From contig NZ_JYLH01000004.1 in the NCBI RefSeq assembly GCF_001439685.1, positions 186,001-250,000 on the forward strand: DNA of 64,000 bases. Reading direction: 5' to 3'. The notes below the pieces were generated by a model that ran no database searches, had not been told where the DNA came from, and worked only from the letters and a program-made list of their open reading frames with translations. A program made the translations under genes and the position numbers. Of this stretch, positions 24,964-32,996 are shown piece after piece. Origin of the DNA: Pseudomonas libanensis (lineage in GTDB: Bacteria; Pseudomonadota; Gammaproteobacteria; Pseudomonadales; Pseudomonadaceae). The first letter of the stretch is position 1. Each line of letters opens with the position of its first letter.

Positions 24964-24979
24964 CTGTCAATATTGACAG
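24964..24979. promoter_or_regulatory. Palindromic operator, copy A (lux-box-like)
   Basis: CTGTCAATATTGACAG is a perfect 16-bp palindrome of the form CT-N12-AG. It is centred about 95 bases upstream of the start of the small cold-shock-like gene. Flanks TA on one side and GT on the other are shared with copies B (25673) and C (25976). Confidence 0.75.
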
Positions 24980-25052
24980 GTAGCTGGTGGTTTCTGACGA
25001 ATGGTGTAGGCATGACAGCAATCGGCTGAGCTTACTGGAGTGAGGACCAGAT

Positions 25053-25149
25053 CAAATGTGGGCGGGACTTGCTCCTGATAGCGGTGCATCAGTTAACTAT
25101 TCAGGGCCTGACACACTGCCATCGGGGCCAAGCCCCCTCCCACATTTGA
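25053..25149. repeat. Variant REP inverted pair
   Basis: CAAATGTGGGCGGGACTTGC and the inverted GGCCAAGCCCCCTCCCACATTTG form the outer arms of an imperfect hairpin. Its GATAGCGGTG and GCCATCGGGG inner parts belong to a sister REP type with a CCCCTCCC core (also seen at 60380). It sits between the two cold-shock genes and could close the transcript of the upstream one. Confidence 0.75.
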
Positions 25150-25153
25150 GCCT

Positions 25154-25357
25154 TTAAAGAGGCCGTATATTCTCGGCCTGCTGACCTTTTTGTCCTTGTG
25201 TTATATCAAATTCCACTTTTTGGTTTTCTTCCAGACTTTTGAATCCACTCGACGCAATCGCCGAGTAATGGGCAAAAACATCCGGCCCCCCATCATCCGG
25301 GGTAATAAACCCAAAGCCCTTCTCCGCGTTAAACCACTTCACAGTACCCGTTGCCAT
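25154..25357 (-). CDS. Canonical cold-shock protein CspA family, internal start
   Basis: The 67-residue protein is a complete single cold-shock domain: [20 protein letters not shown] with RNP1 (KGFGFI), DVFAHYSAI as RNP2 (VFAH), and a [17 protein letters not shown] end. It binds single-stranded RNA/DNA and melts structures. The ATG at 25357 is preceded by AAGGAGAAAGGCA, a strong Shine-Dalgarno at good spacing. This makes internal initiation very likely even though the frame is open to 25609. Confidence 0.85.
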   Translation of the reverse strand: MATGTVKWFNAEKGFGFITPDDGGPDVFAHYSAIASSGFKSLEENQKVEFDITQGQKGQQAENIRPL

Positions 25358-25609
25358 TGCCTTTCTCCTTACACCTATAGACCCGCCTTGGCTGCTCGCG
25401 CTGATGGGAAGCGCATATACGCCCAAGGGTTTATTGATCATCTGAAACGTTATCTGCTCACCAATCGACAGTGCAGCCCAATGCCAATCGCTCCAATCGA
25501 CGAATACGCATTCTTCCTCATCATCCAACGCAATCAACCACTCTCCGCGGGTCAACTCATAGGATTTGACAGTACCTGTAGCCAGCTTCAATACCGCTCT
25601 CCCCTGCAT
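25154..25609 (-). CDS. Two-domain cold-shock protein: divergent CSD read in frame into CspA
   Basis: One open frame of 151 codons carries two domains. Residues about 7-70 ([20 protein letters not shown], then [22 protein letters not shown]) have the CSD layout, but the aromatic RNP1 is replaced by RGEWLIALD. Residues 85-151 are a full canonical CspA. No stop separates them. A TTG at 25591 has a better ribosome site (GGGGAGAGCGGTA) than the ATG at 25609, so the true start may be the TTG (145 residues). The CspA part has its own ribosome site and could also be made alone. Operator copy B lies 64 bases upstream. Confidence 0.65.
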   Translation of the reverse strand: MQGRAVLKLATGTVKSYELTRGEWLIALDDEEECVFVDWSDWHWAALSIGEQITFQMINKPLGVYALPISASSQGGSIGVRRKAMATGTVKWFNAEKGFGFITPDDGGPDVFAHYSAIASSGFKSLEENQKVEFDITQGQKGQQAENIRPL

Positions 25610-25672
25610 CCGGTTTACTACATGCGCGAAGTGCTTGATCTGTACTAAACAACGGCACGGGCCCTTTGGCTA

Positions 25673-25688
25673 CTGTCAAAGTTGACAG
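25673..25688. promoter_or_regulatory. Palindromic operator, copy B (lux-box-like)
   Basis: CTGTCAAAGTTGACAG matches copy A except for the central two bases and is identical to copy C. The common 20-base frame is TACTGTCAA-N2-TTGACAGGT on the plus strand. It lies 64 bases upstream of the two-domain cold-shock gene. Confidence 0.75.
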
Positions 25689-25726
25689 GTAGACGCGAGC
25701 GGACGATGGGGGCTAGAACCGTCGGA

Positions 25727-25903
25727 TCATGTATCCAGTGGTTTTTTCCGTTTGCGGGGTTTTCGTCGCTTGGGCGCGGCTGGCGGGATTTCAGCGTTCT
25801 TAGCGCCTTTTGACTCAACAGCAACCTCATTGCCATCACGGTCTCGGGCAATAAAGCCAATGCCCTTGACCGCATCGAACCATCTGACCGTGCCCTTATC
25901 CAT
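25727..25903 (-). CDS. 58-residue truncated cold-shock domain with basic tail
   Basis: The frame reads MDKGTVRWFDAVKGIGFIAR, a clear cold-shock N-terminal half with an RNP1 variant (KGIGFI). It then goes through RDGNEVAVESKGAKNAEIPP into a Lys/Arg/Pro-rich tail (KRRKPRKRKKPLDT). The RNP2 strand and the second half of the barrel are missing, so it cannot form a complete OB fold alone. The start at 25903 has a strong GGGAGGCGCAG site, and operator copy C lies 73 bases upstream. The tail resembles nucleic-acid-binding or chaperone-like disordered ends. Confidence 0.75.
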   Translation of the reverse strand: MDKGTVRWFDAVKGIGFIARDRDGNEVAVESKGAKNAEIPPAAPKRRKPRKRKKPLDT

Positions 25904-25975
25904 CTGCGCCTCCCGAGGCGCACATGGCTGCGCGCCTCATCGCTGTATCAAACAGTGAAGGCGGCGTCATGGCTA

Positions 25976-25991
25976 CTGTCAAAGTTGACAG
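25976..25991. promoter_or_regulatory. Palindromic operator, copy C (lux-box-like)
   Basis: CTGTCAAAGTTGACAG is identical to copy B and lies 73 bases upstream of the 58-residue cold-shock gene. It starts 12 bases beyond the flhB stop, so it is also at the 3' boundary of the fliL-flhB operon. Confidence 0.75.
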
Positions 25992-26003
25992 GTCAGAGAG
26001 GCA

Positions 26004-27140
26004 TCAAGTGTCGCGACGTAAATCCGGCGGGATCGGCAGGTCTTTGAGCGGATCGGGGCGCTTGCCCTTGCCGGCGCGGTATTGGCGGATTTGATAGACA
26101 TACGCCAACACCTGCGCCACCGCCAGGTACAACCCGGCAGGAATTTCCTGGTCGAGGTCGGTGGAGTAGAAGATCGACCGCGCCAGCGCCGGGGATTCCA
26201 GCAGGAGGATGTCGTTGGCCACGGCGATTTCACGGATTTTCAGCGCGGTAAAGTCGCTGCCCTTGGCCAGCAACATCGGCGCGCCGCCCTTCTCGGGGTC
26301 GTACTTGAGGGCCACGGCGTAGTGAGTCGGGTTGGTGATGATTACGTCGGCGTCGGGCACCGAGGCCATCATCTTGCGCTGGGACATTTCCCGCTGCAGT
26401 TGGCGGATGCGTTGCTTGACCTCGGGGCGGCCTTCCTGGTCCTTGTGTTCGTCGCGCACTTCCTGCTTGGTCATCAGCAGTTTCTTGTGGCTTTCCCACA
26501 GCTGGATCGGCGCATCCACCGCGGCGATGAGGATCAGCCCCAGGGCCATCCACAAGGAACTCCAGCCCACCACTTGCACGCTGTGGATGATCGCTGACTC
26601 GAGTGGCTCATGGGCGATGCGCTGCAAGTCATCGATGTCGGACGACAGTACGGCCAGGGCCACGAACAGAATCAGGATGAATTTGGCCAGGGCCTTGAGC
26701 AGCTCCACCAGGGCCTTGGCGGAAAACATGCGCTTGAGCCCGGCGCCGGGGTTCATGCGGCTGAACTTGGGCGCCATGCTGCCGGCGGCGAACAACCAGC
26801 CGCCGAGCGCCACCGGGCCGATCAGCGCGGCGAGCAACAGGGTGATCAGGATCGGTTGCACCGCCAGGATCGCGATCTGGCCCGAATGCAGCAGGTACTG
26901 GCCCATGGCGCCGGGGCTGAGCAGCACCTCACGGGGCAGGCTGAAGTTGTGCTTCATCAGCTCCATCAGGTCCAGCGCCAGGCCGCCGCCGTAGATCAGC
27001 AAGGCACCGGCGCCGGCCATCATGGTGGCGAAGGTATTGAGCTCTTTGGAGCGTGCAATCTCGCCCTTTTCCCTGGAGTCCTTTTTACGTTTCTCCGTGG
27101 GGTCTTCTGTCTTGTCCTGACCACTCTCGCTCTCGGCCAT
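26004..27140 (-). CDS. flhB: Flagellar export specificity switch protein FlhB
   Basis: The 378-residue protein starts with a polar ESGQDKTEDPTEKRKKDSRE segment, has four membrane helices between about residues 30 and 215, and a cytoplasmic domain with the autocleavage motif NPTH in VIITNPTHYAVAL. Cleavage at NPTH switches export from rod/hook to filament substrates. It is the last gene of the fliLMNOPQR-flhB operon, four bases from fliR. The cold-shock trio separates it from flhA. Confidence 0.95.
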   Translation of the reverse strand: MAESESGQDKTEDPTEKRKKDSREKGEIARSKELNTFATMMAGAGALLIYGGGLALDLMELMKHNFSLPREVLLSPGAMGQYLLHSGQIAILAVQPILITLLLAALIGPVALGGWLFAAGSMAPKFSRMNPGAGLKRMFSAKALVELLKALAKFILILFVALAVLSSDIDDLQRIAHEPLESAIIHSVQVVGWSSLWMALGLILIAAVDAPIQLWESHKKLLMTKQEVRDEHKDQEGRPEVKQRIRQLQREMSQRKMMASVPDADVIITNPTHYAVALKYDPEKGGAPMLLAKGSDFTALKIREIAVANDILLLESPALARSIFYSTDLDQEIPAGLYLAVAQVLAYVYQIRQYRAGKGKRPDPLKDLPIPPDLRRDT

Positions 27141-27143
27141 GGC

Positions 27144-27929
27144 TCAGCGCGCCCGTGCCAGATCACGTAGGAACTGCAAGGCGTCGGTGGCCAGCGGTTG
27201 ATACTGATTGAGAATGTCAGCCAGGCCGATCCAGAAAATCCCCATGCCCAACACCAGGGTCAAGGGGAAACCGATCGAAAAGATGTTCAGTTGCGGCGCC
27301 GCACGGGTCATCACGCCGAACGCAATGTTGACCACCAATAGCGCGGTGATCGCCGGCAGCACCAGCAGCAGCGAGGCGCCCAGCACCCAGCTGAGGCGTC
27401 CCACCAGCTCCCAGAAATGATTGACTACCAGCCCCGAGCCCACCGGCAAGGTGGTGAAGCTCTCGGTGAGCACTTCGAATGCCACCAGATGGCCGTTCAT
27501 GGCCAGGAACAGCAAGGTCACCAGCATGGTCAGGAATTGCCCGATCACCGCCACCGACACACCGTTGGTGGGGTCGACCATCGAGGCGAAGCCCATGCCC
27601 ATCTGGATCGAGATGATCTGCCCGGCGATCACGAACGCCTGGAAGAACAGTTGCAGGGAGAACCCCAGCAGCGCGCCGATCAGGATCTGCTCGGCAATCA
27701 GCAGCAAGGCACTGAGGTCCAGGGCGTTGACCGGCGGCATCGGCGGCAGGCCAGGGACGATCACCACTGTGATCGCCACGGCGAAATACAGGCGCACACG
27801 CTGCGGCACCAGGGTGGTACCGAACACCGGCATGCTCATCAGCACCGCCGCCACGCGAAACAGCGGCAGAATGAACGAAGCCACCCAGGTGCTGATCTGG
27901 GTGTCGGTGAGGGCCAGCAACGACTGCAT
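27144..27929 (-). CDS. fliR: Flagellar export gate protein FliR
   Basis: This is a 261-residue hydrophobic protein with several membrane segments (WVASFILPLFRVAAVLMSMP at the N-terminus, a FGVMTRAAPQLNIFSIGFPL core and LVLGMGIFWIGLADIL). With FliP and FliQ it makes the export pore in the MS ring. It starts four bases after the fliQ stop. Confidence 0.94.
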   Translation of the reverse strand: MQSLLALTDTQISTWVASFILPLFRVAAVLMSMPVFGTTLVPQRVRLYFAVAITVVIVPGLPPMPPVNALDLSALLLIAEQILIGALLGFSLQLFFQAFVIAGQIISIQMGMGFASMVDPTNGVSVAVIGQFLTMLVTLLFLAMNGHLVAFEVLTESFTTLPVGSGLVVNHFWELVGRLSWVLGASLLLVLPAITALLVVNIAFGVMTRAAPQLNIFSIGFPLTLVLGMGIFWIGLADILNQYQPLATDALQFLRDLARAR

Positions 27930-27933
27930 CAGG

Positions 27934-28203
27934 TCAGCCGATCAGCTGCGGAATACTGCCGTACAGCTGCAGGATGTATTCCATAAAGGTTTGCACCAGC
28001 CACGGGCCGGCGACGATCAGGGTGACCAGCATCACCAGCAGGCGCGGCAGGAAGCTCAGGGTCTGTTCGTTGATCTGGGTCGCGGCCTGGAACATTGCCA
28101 CCAACAGGCCGACCAACAGGCTCGGCACCACCAGCACGGCGACCATCATGGTGGTCAGCCACAGCGCTTCACGGAACAGGTCGACGGCGACTTCTGGGGT
28201 CAT
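27934..28203 (-). CDS. fliQ: Flagellar export gate protein FliQ
   Basis: The 89-residue protein has two membrane helices separated by a short loop (ALWLTTMMVAVLVVPSLLVG, LPRLLVMLVTLIVAGPWLV) and the family motif ATQINEQTLSFLPR. It is a subunit of the FliPQR export pore and lies between fliP and fliR. Confidence 0.94.
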   Translation of the reverse strand: MTPEVAVDLFREALWLTTMMVAVLVVPSLLVGLLVAMFQAATQINEQTLSFLPRLLVMLVTLIVAGPWLVQTFMEYILQLYGSIPQLIG

Positions 28204-28221
28204 GCTGCTTCACCTAACAAA

Positions 28222-28965
28222 TCACACGCCTCCGAAACTGCCGGCCAGGGTGCCGATAATCAGCGCCCAGCCGTCCACCAGCACAAACAACATGATCTTG
28301 AACGGCAGCGAGATGATCAACGGCGACAGCATCATCATACCCATGGCCATCAGCACGCTCGCCACCACCAGGTCGATGATCAGGAACGGGATAAAGATCA
28401 TGAAACCGATCTGGAACGCAGTCTTCAATTCAGACGTGACGAACGCCGGCACCAGGATGGTCAGCGGCGCCTGGTCCGGGGTGGCGATGTCGGTGCGTTT
28501 GGACAGGCGCATGAACAGCTCAAGGTCGCTGGAGCGGGTTTGCGACAGCATGAAGTCCTTGATCGGGCCCTGGGCCTTGTCGATGGCGTCCTGGGCGTTG
28601 AGCTTTTCCGCGAGGTAAGGTTGCAGGGCTTGCTGGTTCACCTTGTCGAACACCGGCGCCATGATGAACAGCGTCAGGAACAAGGCCATGCCGGTGAGGA
28701 TCTGGTTCGACGGCGTCTGCTGCAGGCCCAGGGCCTGACGCAGGATCGAGAAGACGATGATGATCCGCGTGAAGCTGGTCATCAGCATGACAAACGCCGG
28801 GATAAAGCTCAGCGCGGTCATGATCAGCAGGATCTGCAGGCTGACCGAATACTCCTGGGCACCGGCCGCGTTGGTGCCCAGGGTGATCGCCGGGATCGAC
28901 AACGGGTCGGCCCCCAGGGCCATCGGCGCGGCCAGCAACAGCATGAGCGTCAAGAAAACGCGCAT
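28222..28965 (-). CDS. fliP: Flagellar export gate protein FliP
   Basis: The 247-residue protein has a cleavable signal peptide ([20 protein letters not shown]) and the family core [37 protein letters not shown] and [20 protein letters not shown]. It is the main subunit of the export pore. Its start overlaps the fliO stop by one base. Confidence 0.95.
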   Translation of the reverse strand: MRVFLTLMLLLAAPMALGADPLSIPAITLGTNAAGAQEYSVSLQILLIMTALSFIPAFVMLMTSFTRIIIVFSILRQALGLQQTPSNQILTGMALFLTLFIMAPVFDKVNQQALQPYLAEKLNAQDAIDKAQGPIKDFMLSQTRSSDLELFMRLSKRTDIATPDQAPLTILVPAFVTSELKTAFQIGFMIFIPFLIIDLVVASVLMAMGMMMLSPLIISLPFKIMLFVLVDGWALIIGTLAGSFGGV

Positions 28966-29402
28966 TACTTCTTATCCTTCTGATCCTTGCCCAGCAACTC
29001 CATCAGGCGCTGGGCGAATTCTGGCGTGGCCGGCTGGGACTGATCCACGTTCACCGGTGTCTTGAGTACATGCAGCGGGGTGATGCGGCCGGGAGTGATG
29101 CCGAGCAGGATCTGCTCCTCACCGACCTGCACCAGCACCAGGCGATCCCGTGGGCCGAGGGCGCGCGAGCCGACCAGCTCGATGACCTGGGCATTGCCCG
29201 GGCCGATGCCCTGCACGCGGCGCATCAGCCAGGCCAGCACGAATATCAAGCCGACCACCAGCAACAGGCCCAGCACCAGCTGGGTCAATTGCCCGCCGAC
29301 GCCGCTGCCGACAACCGGCGCCGCAGCCGCCTGGGCAACCGGCTCCGCCGCCAGGGCGCTCAATGGCAGCGCCAGCAACAGTCCCGCCATCGAATACTTC
29401 AT
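28965..29402 (-). CDS. fliO: Flagellar protein FliO
   Basis: The 145-residue protein has an N-terminal signal-like helix, a membrane segment [20 protein letters not shown] at about residues 40-59, and a cytoplasmic beta-rich part ([34 protein letters not shown]). It assists FliP assembly. It is one base past fliN and overlaps fliP. Confidence 0.92.
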   Translation of the reverse strand: MKYSMAGLLLALPLSALAAEPVAQAAAAPVVGSGVGGQLTQLVLGLLLVVGLIFVLAWLMRRVQGIGPGNAQVIELVGSRALGPRDRLVLVQVGEEQILLGITPGRITPLHVLKTPVNVDQSQPATPEFAQRLMELLGKDQKDKK

Positions 29403-29403
29403 C

Positions 29404-29871
29404 TCAGCGCAACTTCTTGATGCGTTCGCTCGGGCTGATCACGTCCGTCAGGCGAATGCCGAACTTCTCGTTGACCACCACCACCTCGCCGTGGGCGATC
29501 AGGGTGCCGTTGACCAGCACGTCCAGAGGCTCACCGGCCAGGCGGTCCAGCTCGATCACCGAGCCCTGGTTGAGTTGCAGCAGGTTGCGGATGTTGATTT
29601 CGGTGCTGCCCACTTCCATGGAGATCGATACCGGGATGTCGAGGATCACATCCAGGTTCGGTCCATCGAGGGTCACCGGCTCGTTGTTCTTCGGCACGCT
29701 GCCGAATTCTTCCATCGCCAGGCGATTGCCAGCCGGTGCGGTGGCGGCGTCGGCGGCCAGCAGCGCGTCGATGTCGTCCTGGCCGACATCGCCGGTTTCT
29801 TCCAGGGCCGCAGCCCACTCGTCAGCCAGGGCCTGGTCTTCGGCGGAAGTGTTTTCGTGTTCGGTAGCCAT
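29404..29871 (-). CDS. fliN: Flagellar motor switch protein FliN
   Basis: The 155-residue protein has an acidic N-terminal extension of about 70 residues, then the SpoA/FliN domain (LDVILDIPVSISMEVGSTEI, NIRNLLQLNQGSVIELDRLA, DVLVNGTLIAHGEVVVVNEK). It forms the base of the C-ring with FliM. The start at 29871 (MATEHENT) was chosen as the family-typical one; the frame extends seven codons upstream. Confidence 0.94.
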   Translation of the reverse strand: MATEHENTSAEDQALADEWAAALEETGDVGQDDIDALLAADAATAPAGNRLAMEEFGSVPKNNEPVTLDGPNLDVILDIPVSISMEVGSTEINIRNLLQLNQGSVIELDRLAGEPLDVLVNGTLIAHGEVVVVNEKFGIRLTDVISPSERIKKLR

Positions 29872-29913
29872 TACATGTCCTCGGCGAAGCAAACATTCAT
29901 AAATAGGGGTGCA

Positions 29914-30882
29914 TCAGCGGCGGGTGATCGGCTCGACTACCTGCAGCGCCAGGTTGCCCTTGTGGGAACCGAGCTTGACCTTGAACGACGGCACGCCGTT
30001 GGCGCGCATGATCAGTTCTTCCGGCAACTCGACGGGGATGATGTCCCCAGGCTGCATGTGCAAAATATCCCGCAGGCGCAACTGGCGACGAGCCACGGTG
30101 GCGCTCAGGGGCACGTCGACGTCCAGCAGGTCTTCGCGCAGGGCCTTGACCCAGCGCTCGTCCTGGTCGTCGAGGTCGGACTGGAAGCCGGCGTCGAGCA
30201 TCTCGCGCACCGGTTCGATCATCGAGTACGGCATGGTCACGTGCAGGTCACCGCCACCGCCATCGAGCTCGATGTGGAAGGTCGACACCACAATCGCCTC
30301 GCTGGGGCCGACGATGTTGGCCATGGCCGGGTTCACTTCCGAGTTGATGTACTCGAAGTTGACTTCCATGATCGCCTGCCAGGCTTCCTTCAAGTCGATG
30401 AAGGCCTGCTCCAGCACCATGCGCACCACCCGCAGTTCCGTGGGGGTGAACTCACGCCCTTCGATCTTGGCGTGACGGCCGTCGCCACCGAAGAAGTTGT
30501 CCACCAGCTTGAACACCAGCTTGGCGTCGAGGATGAACAGCGCGGTGCCGCGCAGCGGCTTGATCTTGACCAGGTTGAGGCTGGTGGGCACGTACAGCGA
30601 GTGCACGTATTCACCGAACTTCATCACCTGCACGCCGCCCACCGCCACGTCCGCCGAGCGGCGCAACATGTTGAACATGCTGATGCGGGTATAGCGGGCA
30701 AAGCGTTCGTTGATCATTTCCAGGGTCGGCATGCGTCCACGGACGATGCGATCCTGGCTGGTCAGGTCGTAACTTTTGACGCTGCCGGGTTCGGCAGACA
30801 TTTCGGTCTGTACCAGACCATCGTCCACGCCGTGCAACAGCGCGTCGATTTCATCCTGGGACAGCAGGTCCTGCACGGCCAT
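29914..30882 (-). CDS. fliM: Flagellar motor switch protein FliM
   Basis: The 322-residue protein begins with the CheY-P binding peptide (LLSQDEIDALLHGV), has the CheC-like middle domain (FARYTRISMFNMLRRSADV, GTALFILDAKLVFKLVDNFF) and a C-terminal FliN-like domain (LRLRDILHMQPGDIIPVELP). It receives CheY-P and sets rotation direction. It lies between fliL and fliN. Confidence 0.95.
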   Translation of the reverse strand: MAVQDLLSQDEIDALLHGVDDGLVQTEMSAEPGSVKSYDLTSQDRIVRGRMPTLEMINERFARYTRISMFNMLRRSADVAVGGVQVMKFGEYVHSLYVPTSLNLVKIKPLRGTALFILDAKLVFKLVDNFFGGDGRHAKIEGREFTPTELRVVRMVLEQAFIDLKEAWQAIMEVNFEYINSEVNPAMANIVGPSEAIVVSTFHIELDGGGGDLHVTMPYSMIEPVREMLDAGFQSDLDDQDERWVKALREDLLDVDVPLSATVARRQLRLRDILHMQPGDIIPVELPEELIMRANGVPSFKVKLGSHKGNLALQVVEPITRR

Positions 30883-30891
30883 GTCGTGATC

Positions 30892-31395
30892 CTACTGCAA
30901 TACGAAGTTAGTGAAGAGCGCCTGCTCGACCACGACTTTGCCGAGTTCTTTCTGGGCCACTTCCTGCACGCTGGCAGTGACCTTCTGACGCAGCATTTCC
31001 TGGCCGACCGGAGTGGCGAGGCTGTCGAAGGCCTGCCCGGAAAACAGCATCACCAGATTGTTACGGATCACCGGCATATGCACCTTGAGGGCATCCAGGT
31101 CCGCCTGGTTGCGCGCCAGCAAGGTAATGCTCACCTGCAGGTAGCGCTGACGACCGTTGACGTTGTAATTGGCAACAAACGCCGGAAGCATCTGTTCGAA
31201 GATTGCCGGTTGCTTGACGTTAGTGGCGGTTTCAGCGGCGGGCACCGGCTTGCTTGCACTGCTGTGCATGATGTACCAGGTGCCGCCAATCGAGGCACCG
31301 ATGGCCAGGAGCAGGCCCAGCACAATCAACAGGATCAGCTTAAGCTTGCCTTTGCCTGCTGCGGGGGGAGTTGCTGCGTCGTCGCTCTTCGCCAT
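30892..31395 (-). CDS. fliL: Flagellar basal body protein FliL
   Basis: The 167-residue protein has one N-terminal membrane helix (LKLILLIVLGLLLAIGASIG) and a periplasmic FliL domain (LQVSITLLARNQADLDALKV, VIRNNLVMLFSGQAFDSL). It surrounds stators and supports torque. It is the first gene of the fliL operon, 51 bases downstream of a sigma-54 promoter. Confidence 0.93.
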   Translation of the reverse strand: MAKSDDAATPPAAGKGKLKLILLIVLGLLLAIGASIGGTWYIMHSSASKPVPAAETATNVKQPAIFEQMLPAFVANYNVNGRQRYLQVSITLLARNQADLDALKVHMPVIRNNLVMLFSGQAFDSLATPVGQEMLRQKVTASVQEVAQKELGKVVVEQALFTNFVLQ

Positions 31396-31445
31396 GCCAA
31401 TAATCCGTCACTATTCGGGGATTCATAGATCTACGGGAAGGCAAG

Positions 31446-31461
31446 AGCAAGTGTTATGCCA
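31446..31461 (-). promoter_or_regulatory. Sigma-54 promoter of the fliL operon
   Basis: The minus strand reads TGGCATAACACTTGCT, close to the RpoN consensus with the GG-N10-GC spacing. It lies 51 bases upstream of fliL and on the fliL side of the REP hairpin that ends the fliK transcript. Confidence 0.85.
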
Positions 31462-31494
31462 GAGTTGTCTTAGGCGAAGACAACCGAAATCAAA

Positions 31495-31583
31495 TGTGGG
31501 AGCTGGCTTGCCTGCGATGGCGGTGGGTCAGTTCACATGTGTATCACTGATACACCGCCATCGCAGGCAAGCCAGCTCCCACA
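31495..31583. repeat. REPIN with 31-bp perfect arms between fliK and fliL
   Basis: TGTGGGAGCTGGCTTGCCTG, continuing to GATGGCGGTG, is repeated exactly in reverse complement 28 bases further on. The pair lies 22 bases after the fliK stop and 34 bases before the fliL promoter. It is a full REP doublet and probably stabilises or ends the fliK mRNA. Confidence 0.92.
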
Positions 31584-31605
31584 CTGACCAGGTTTGGACA
31601 GGAAG

Positions 31606-32913
31606 TCAGGCGTAGTAGTCGACAGCGCTGGAGCCGATCACGCTCTGGCTCACGGGCGCTGCCACCTCGACCACGTCCACAGGGCCACCGGCGTCACCGC
31701 TGTCAGCACTCCTGCCGCTGCCACTGATGCCCCGCGCCTGGGCCTGCTGTTGCTGCTGCTCCTGGCCCCGTGACTGGTCGGACACGTTCACATCCACCTG
31801 CCCCATCCCCTGCTGGGCAAACATCTCACGCAAGCGCCCGGACTGGCTTTCCAGGGCTTCACGCACCACCGCATGGCCGCTCATGAAGCTGACCTGGGCC
31901 TGCTGGTCCGCCGTCATGTTGACCTTGATATCCAGGCGCCCCAGCTCGGCCGGCTGCAACTGGATCTCCGCCGACTTGAGGTTGGCGCTGGAGAGGTACA
32001 TCACGCGGTTGACCACTTCTTCGGTCCAGCCGCTCTGGTGCATGGCCAGCGGCGCATTGGTGACCGGCGGCAAGGCATTCGCGGTTTTCGGCGTGGCGGC
32101 CTGGGTCAGCGCGGCCAGGCGATTGGCGAAATCATCCACGCGGGTGTCGCTGTTGGCGTTCTTGAGGTCCTTGAGGCCGTCATCGATCAACCCGCTGAAA
32201 GCATTGTCGCCACCCTGGTCGGTGCTGTCCTTGGTGGCTTGCTGGTCGACCATAGTAGCCAGGCCGGCGGCAAAGCTCTGCGCGGCGGTCGGTTGGTCCT
32301 GGATCGCCGTTTTCTGCGCCGCCTGGCTGCTGGCCGACACGTGACCGCCCTGCTCCATCGCCAGGCGCACGGCCGGCATCGCATCTAGGGGGTCAGCCTC
32401 CGGGTCGAAGGCCGTTGGCTTGGCTTCATCGGTCACGGCGACGGGCAGGGCCGCGTCCTCGGCGGCCACGGCGGGTGCCGAGGCTTGCACGGGCACAGGC
32501 ACCGGCGTCACTGCAGCGATCACCGCCGGATCGACCACAGGGTCAACCGGGGGCTGTTGCGCCTGGGACGGGTCGGTGGCTTTGTCGCCGTCGCTGCCAG
32601 CGCTGTCGTCGGCCTTGGCGGGCGGCTTGGCAGGCAAGGAATTGCCGCTATCGGCAACCGCTGGTTTGCTGGCGGCAGGCGTGTCGCTGTCGGCAGCCGG
32701 TTTGGCGTTGGTATCAGCCGGCTTGTCACGTGTGACTTTGCCTGGGCTGTCGCCGGCCTTCGGCGCCGGCTTGGGACCTTGGTTGGCAAACACTTGAGCA
32801 AAGCCAGCGCCCTTGTCACGCGGGGCCGCAACCGCTGCCGCCGGGGTGGCGACAGGCGCTTGAGGCTTGGCCGCGGGGGCCGCCTGTAGAAGCGAATTGG
32901 GAGCGACTGGCAT
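31606..32913 (-). CDS. fliK: Flagellar hook-length control protein FliK
   Basis: The 435-residue protein has a long Ala/Pro/Asp/Lys-rich disordered N-terminal part and the conserved C-terminal Flg_hook domain (ANLKSAEIQLQPAELGRLDI, QAQVSFMSGHAVVREALESQ, LREMFAQQGMGQVDVNVSDQ), followed by a Gln-rich stretch. It measures the hook and triggers FlhB switching. The start at 32913 (MPVAPNSLLQ) follows GGAGACCC. It has its own sigma-54 promoter. Confidence 0.9.
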   Translation of the reverse strand: MPVAPNSLLQAAPAAKPQAPVATPAAAVAAPRDKGAGFAQVFANQGPKPAPKAGDSPGKVTRDKPADTNAKPAADSDTPAASKPAVADSGNSLPAKPPAKADDSAGSDGDKATDPSQAQQPPVDPVVDPAVIAAVTPVPVPVQASAPAVAAEDAALPVAVTDEAKPTAFDPEADPLDAMPAVRLAMEQGGHVSASSQAAQKTAIQDQPTAAQSFAAGLATMVDQQATKDSTDQGGDNAFSGLIDDGLKDLKNANSDTRVDDFANRLAALTQAATPKTANALPPVTNAPLAMHQSGWTEEVVNRVMYLSSANLKSAEIQLQPAELGRLDIKVNMTADQQAQVSFMSGHAVVREALESQSGRLREMFAQQGMGQVDVNVSDQSRGQEQQQQQAQARGISGSGRSADSGDAGGPVDVVEVAAPVSQSVIGSSAVDYYA

Positions 32914-32964
32914 AAGTAAGGGTCTCCACTGCATGAAGGTCGGGGATGCAGCCCATGGAGATAG

Positions 32965-32980
32965 AGCAAGAGTCGGGCCA
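32965..32980 (-). promoter_or_regulatory. Sigma-54 promoter of fliK
   Basis: The minus strand reads TGGCCCGACTCTTGCT with GG-N10-GC spacing, 52 bases upstream of fliK and 17 bases after the hptB stop. It separates fliK expression from the upstream signalling genes. Confidence 0.8.
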
Positions 32981-32996
32981 GGTTTAGCGCGACGAT

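Noticed and set aside
25645..25923. A 92-codon minus-strand frame overlapping the small cold-shock gene
   Set aside because: The alternative frame at 25727-25903 has a clear cold-shock N-terminus and ribosome site; this one has neither.
27421..28983. A 520-codon plus-strand open frame opposite fliR, fliQ and fliP
   Set aside because: The composition is extremely His/Gln/Arg/Asp-rich, the typical result of reading high-GC membrane-protein genes backwards. No family resemblance.
29062..31428. A 788-codon plus-strand open frame opposite fliO to fliL
   Set aside because: It is antisense to four well-identified flagellar genes, has shadow-type composition and no start signals.
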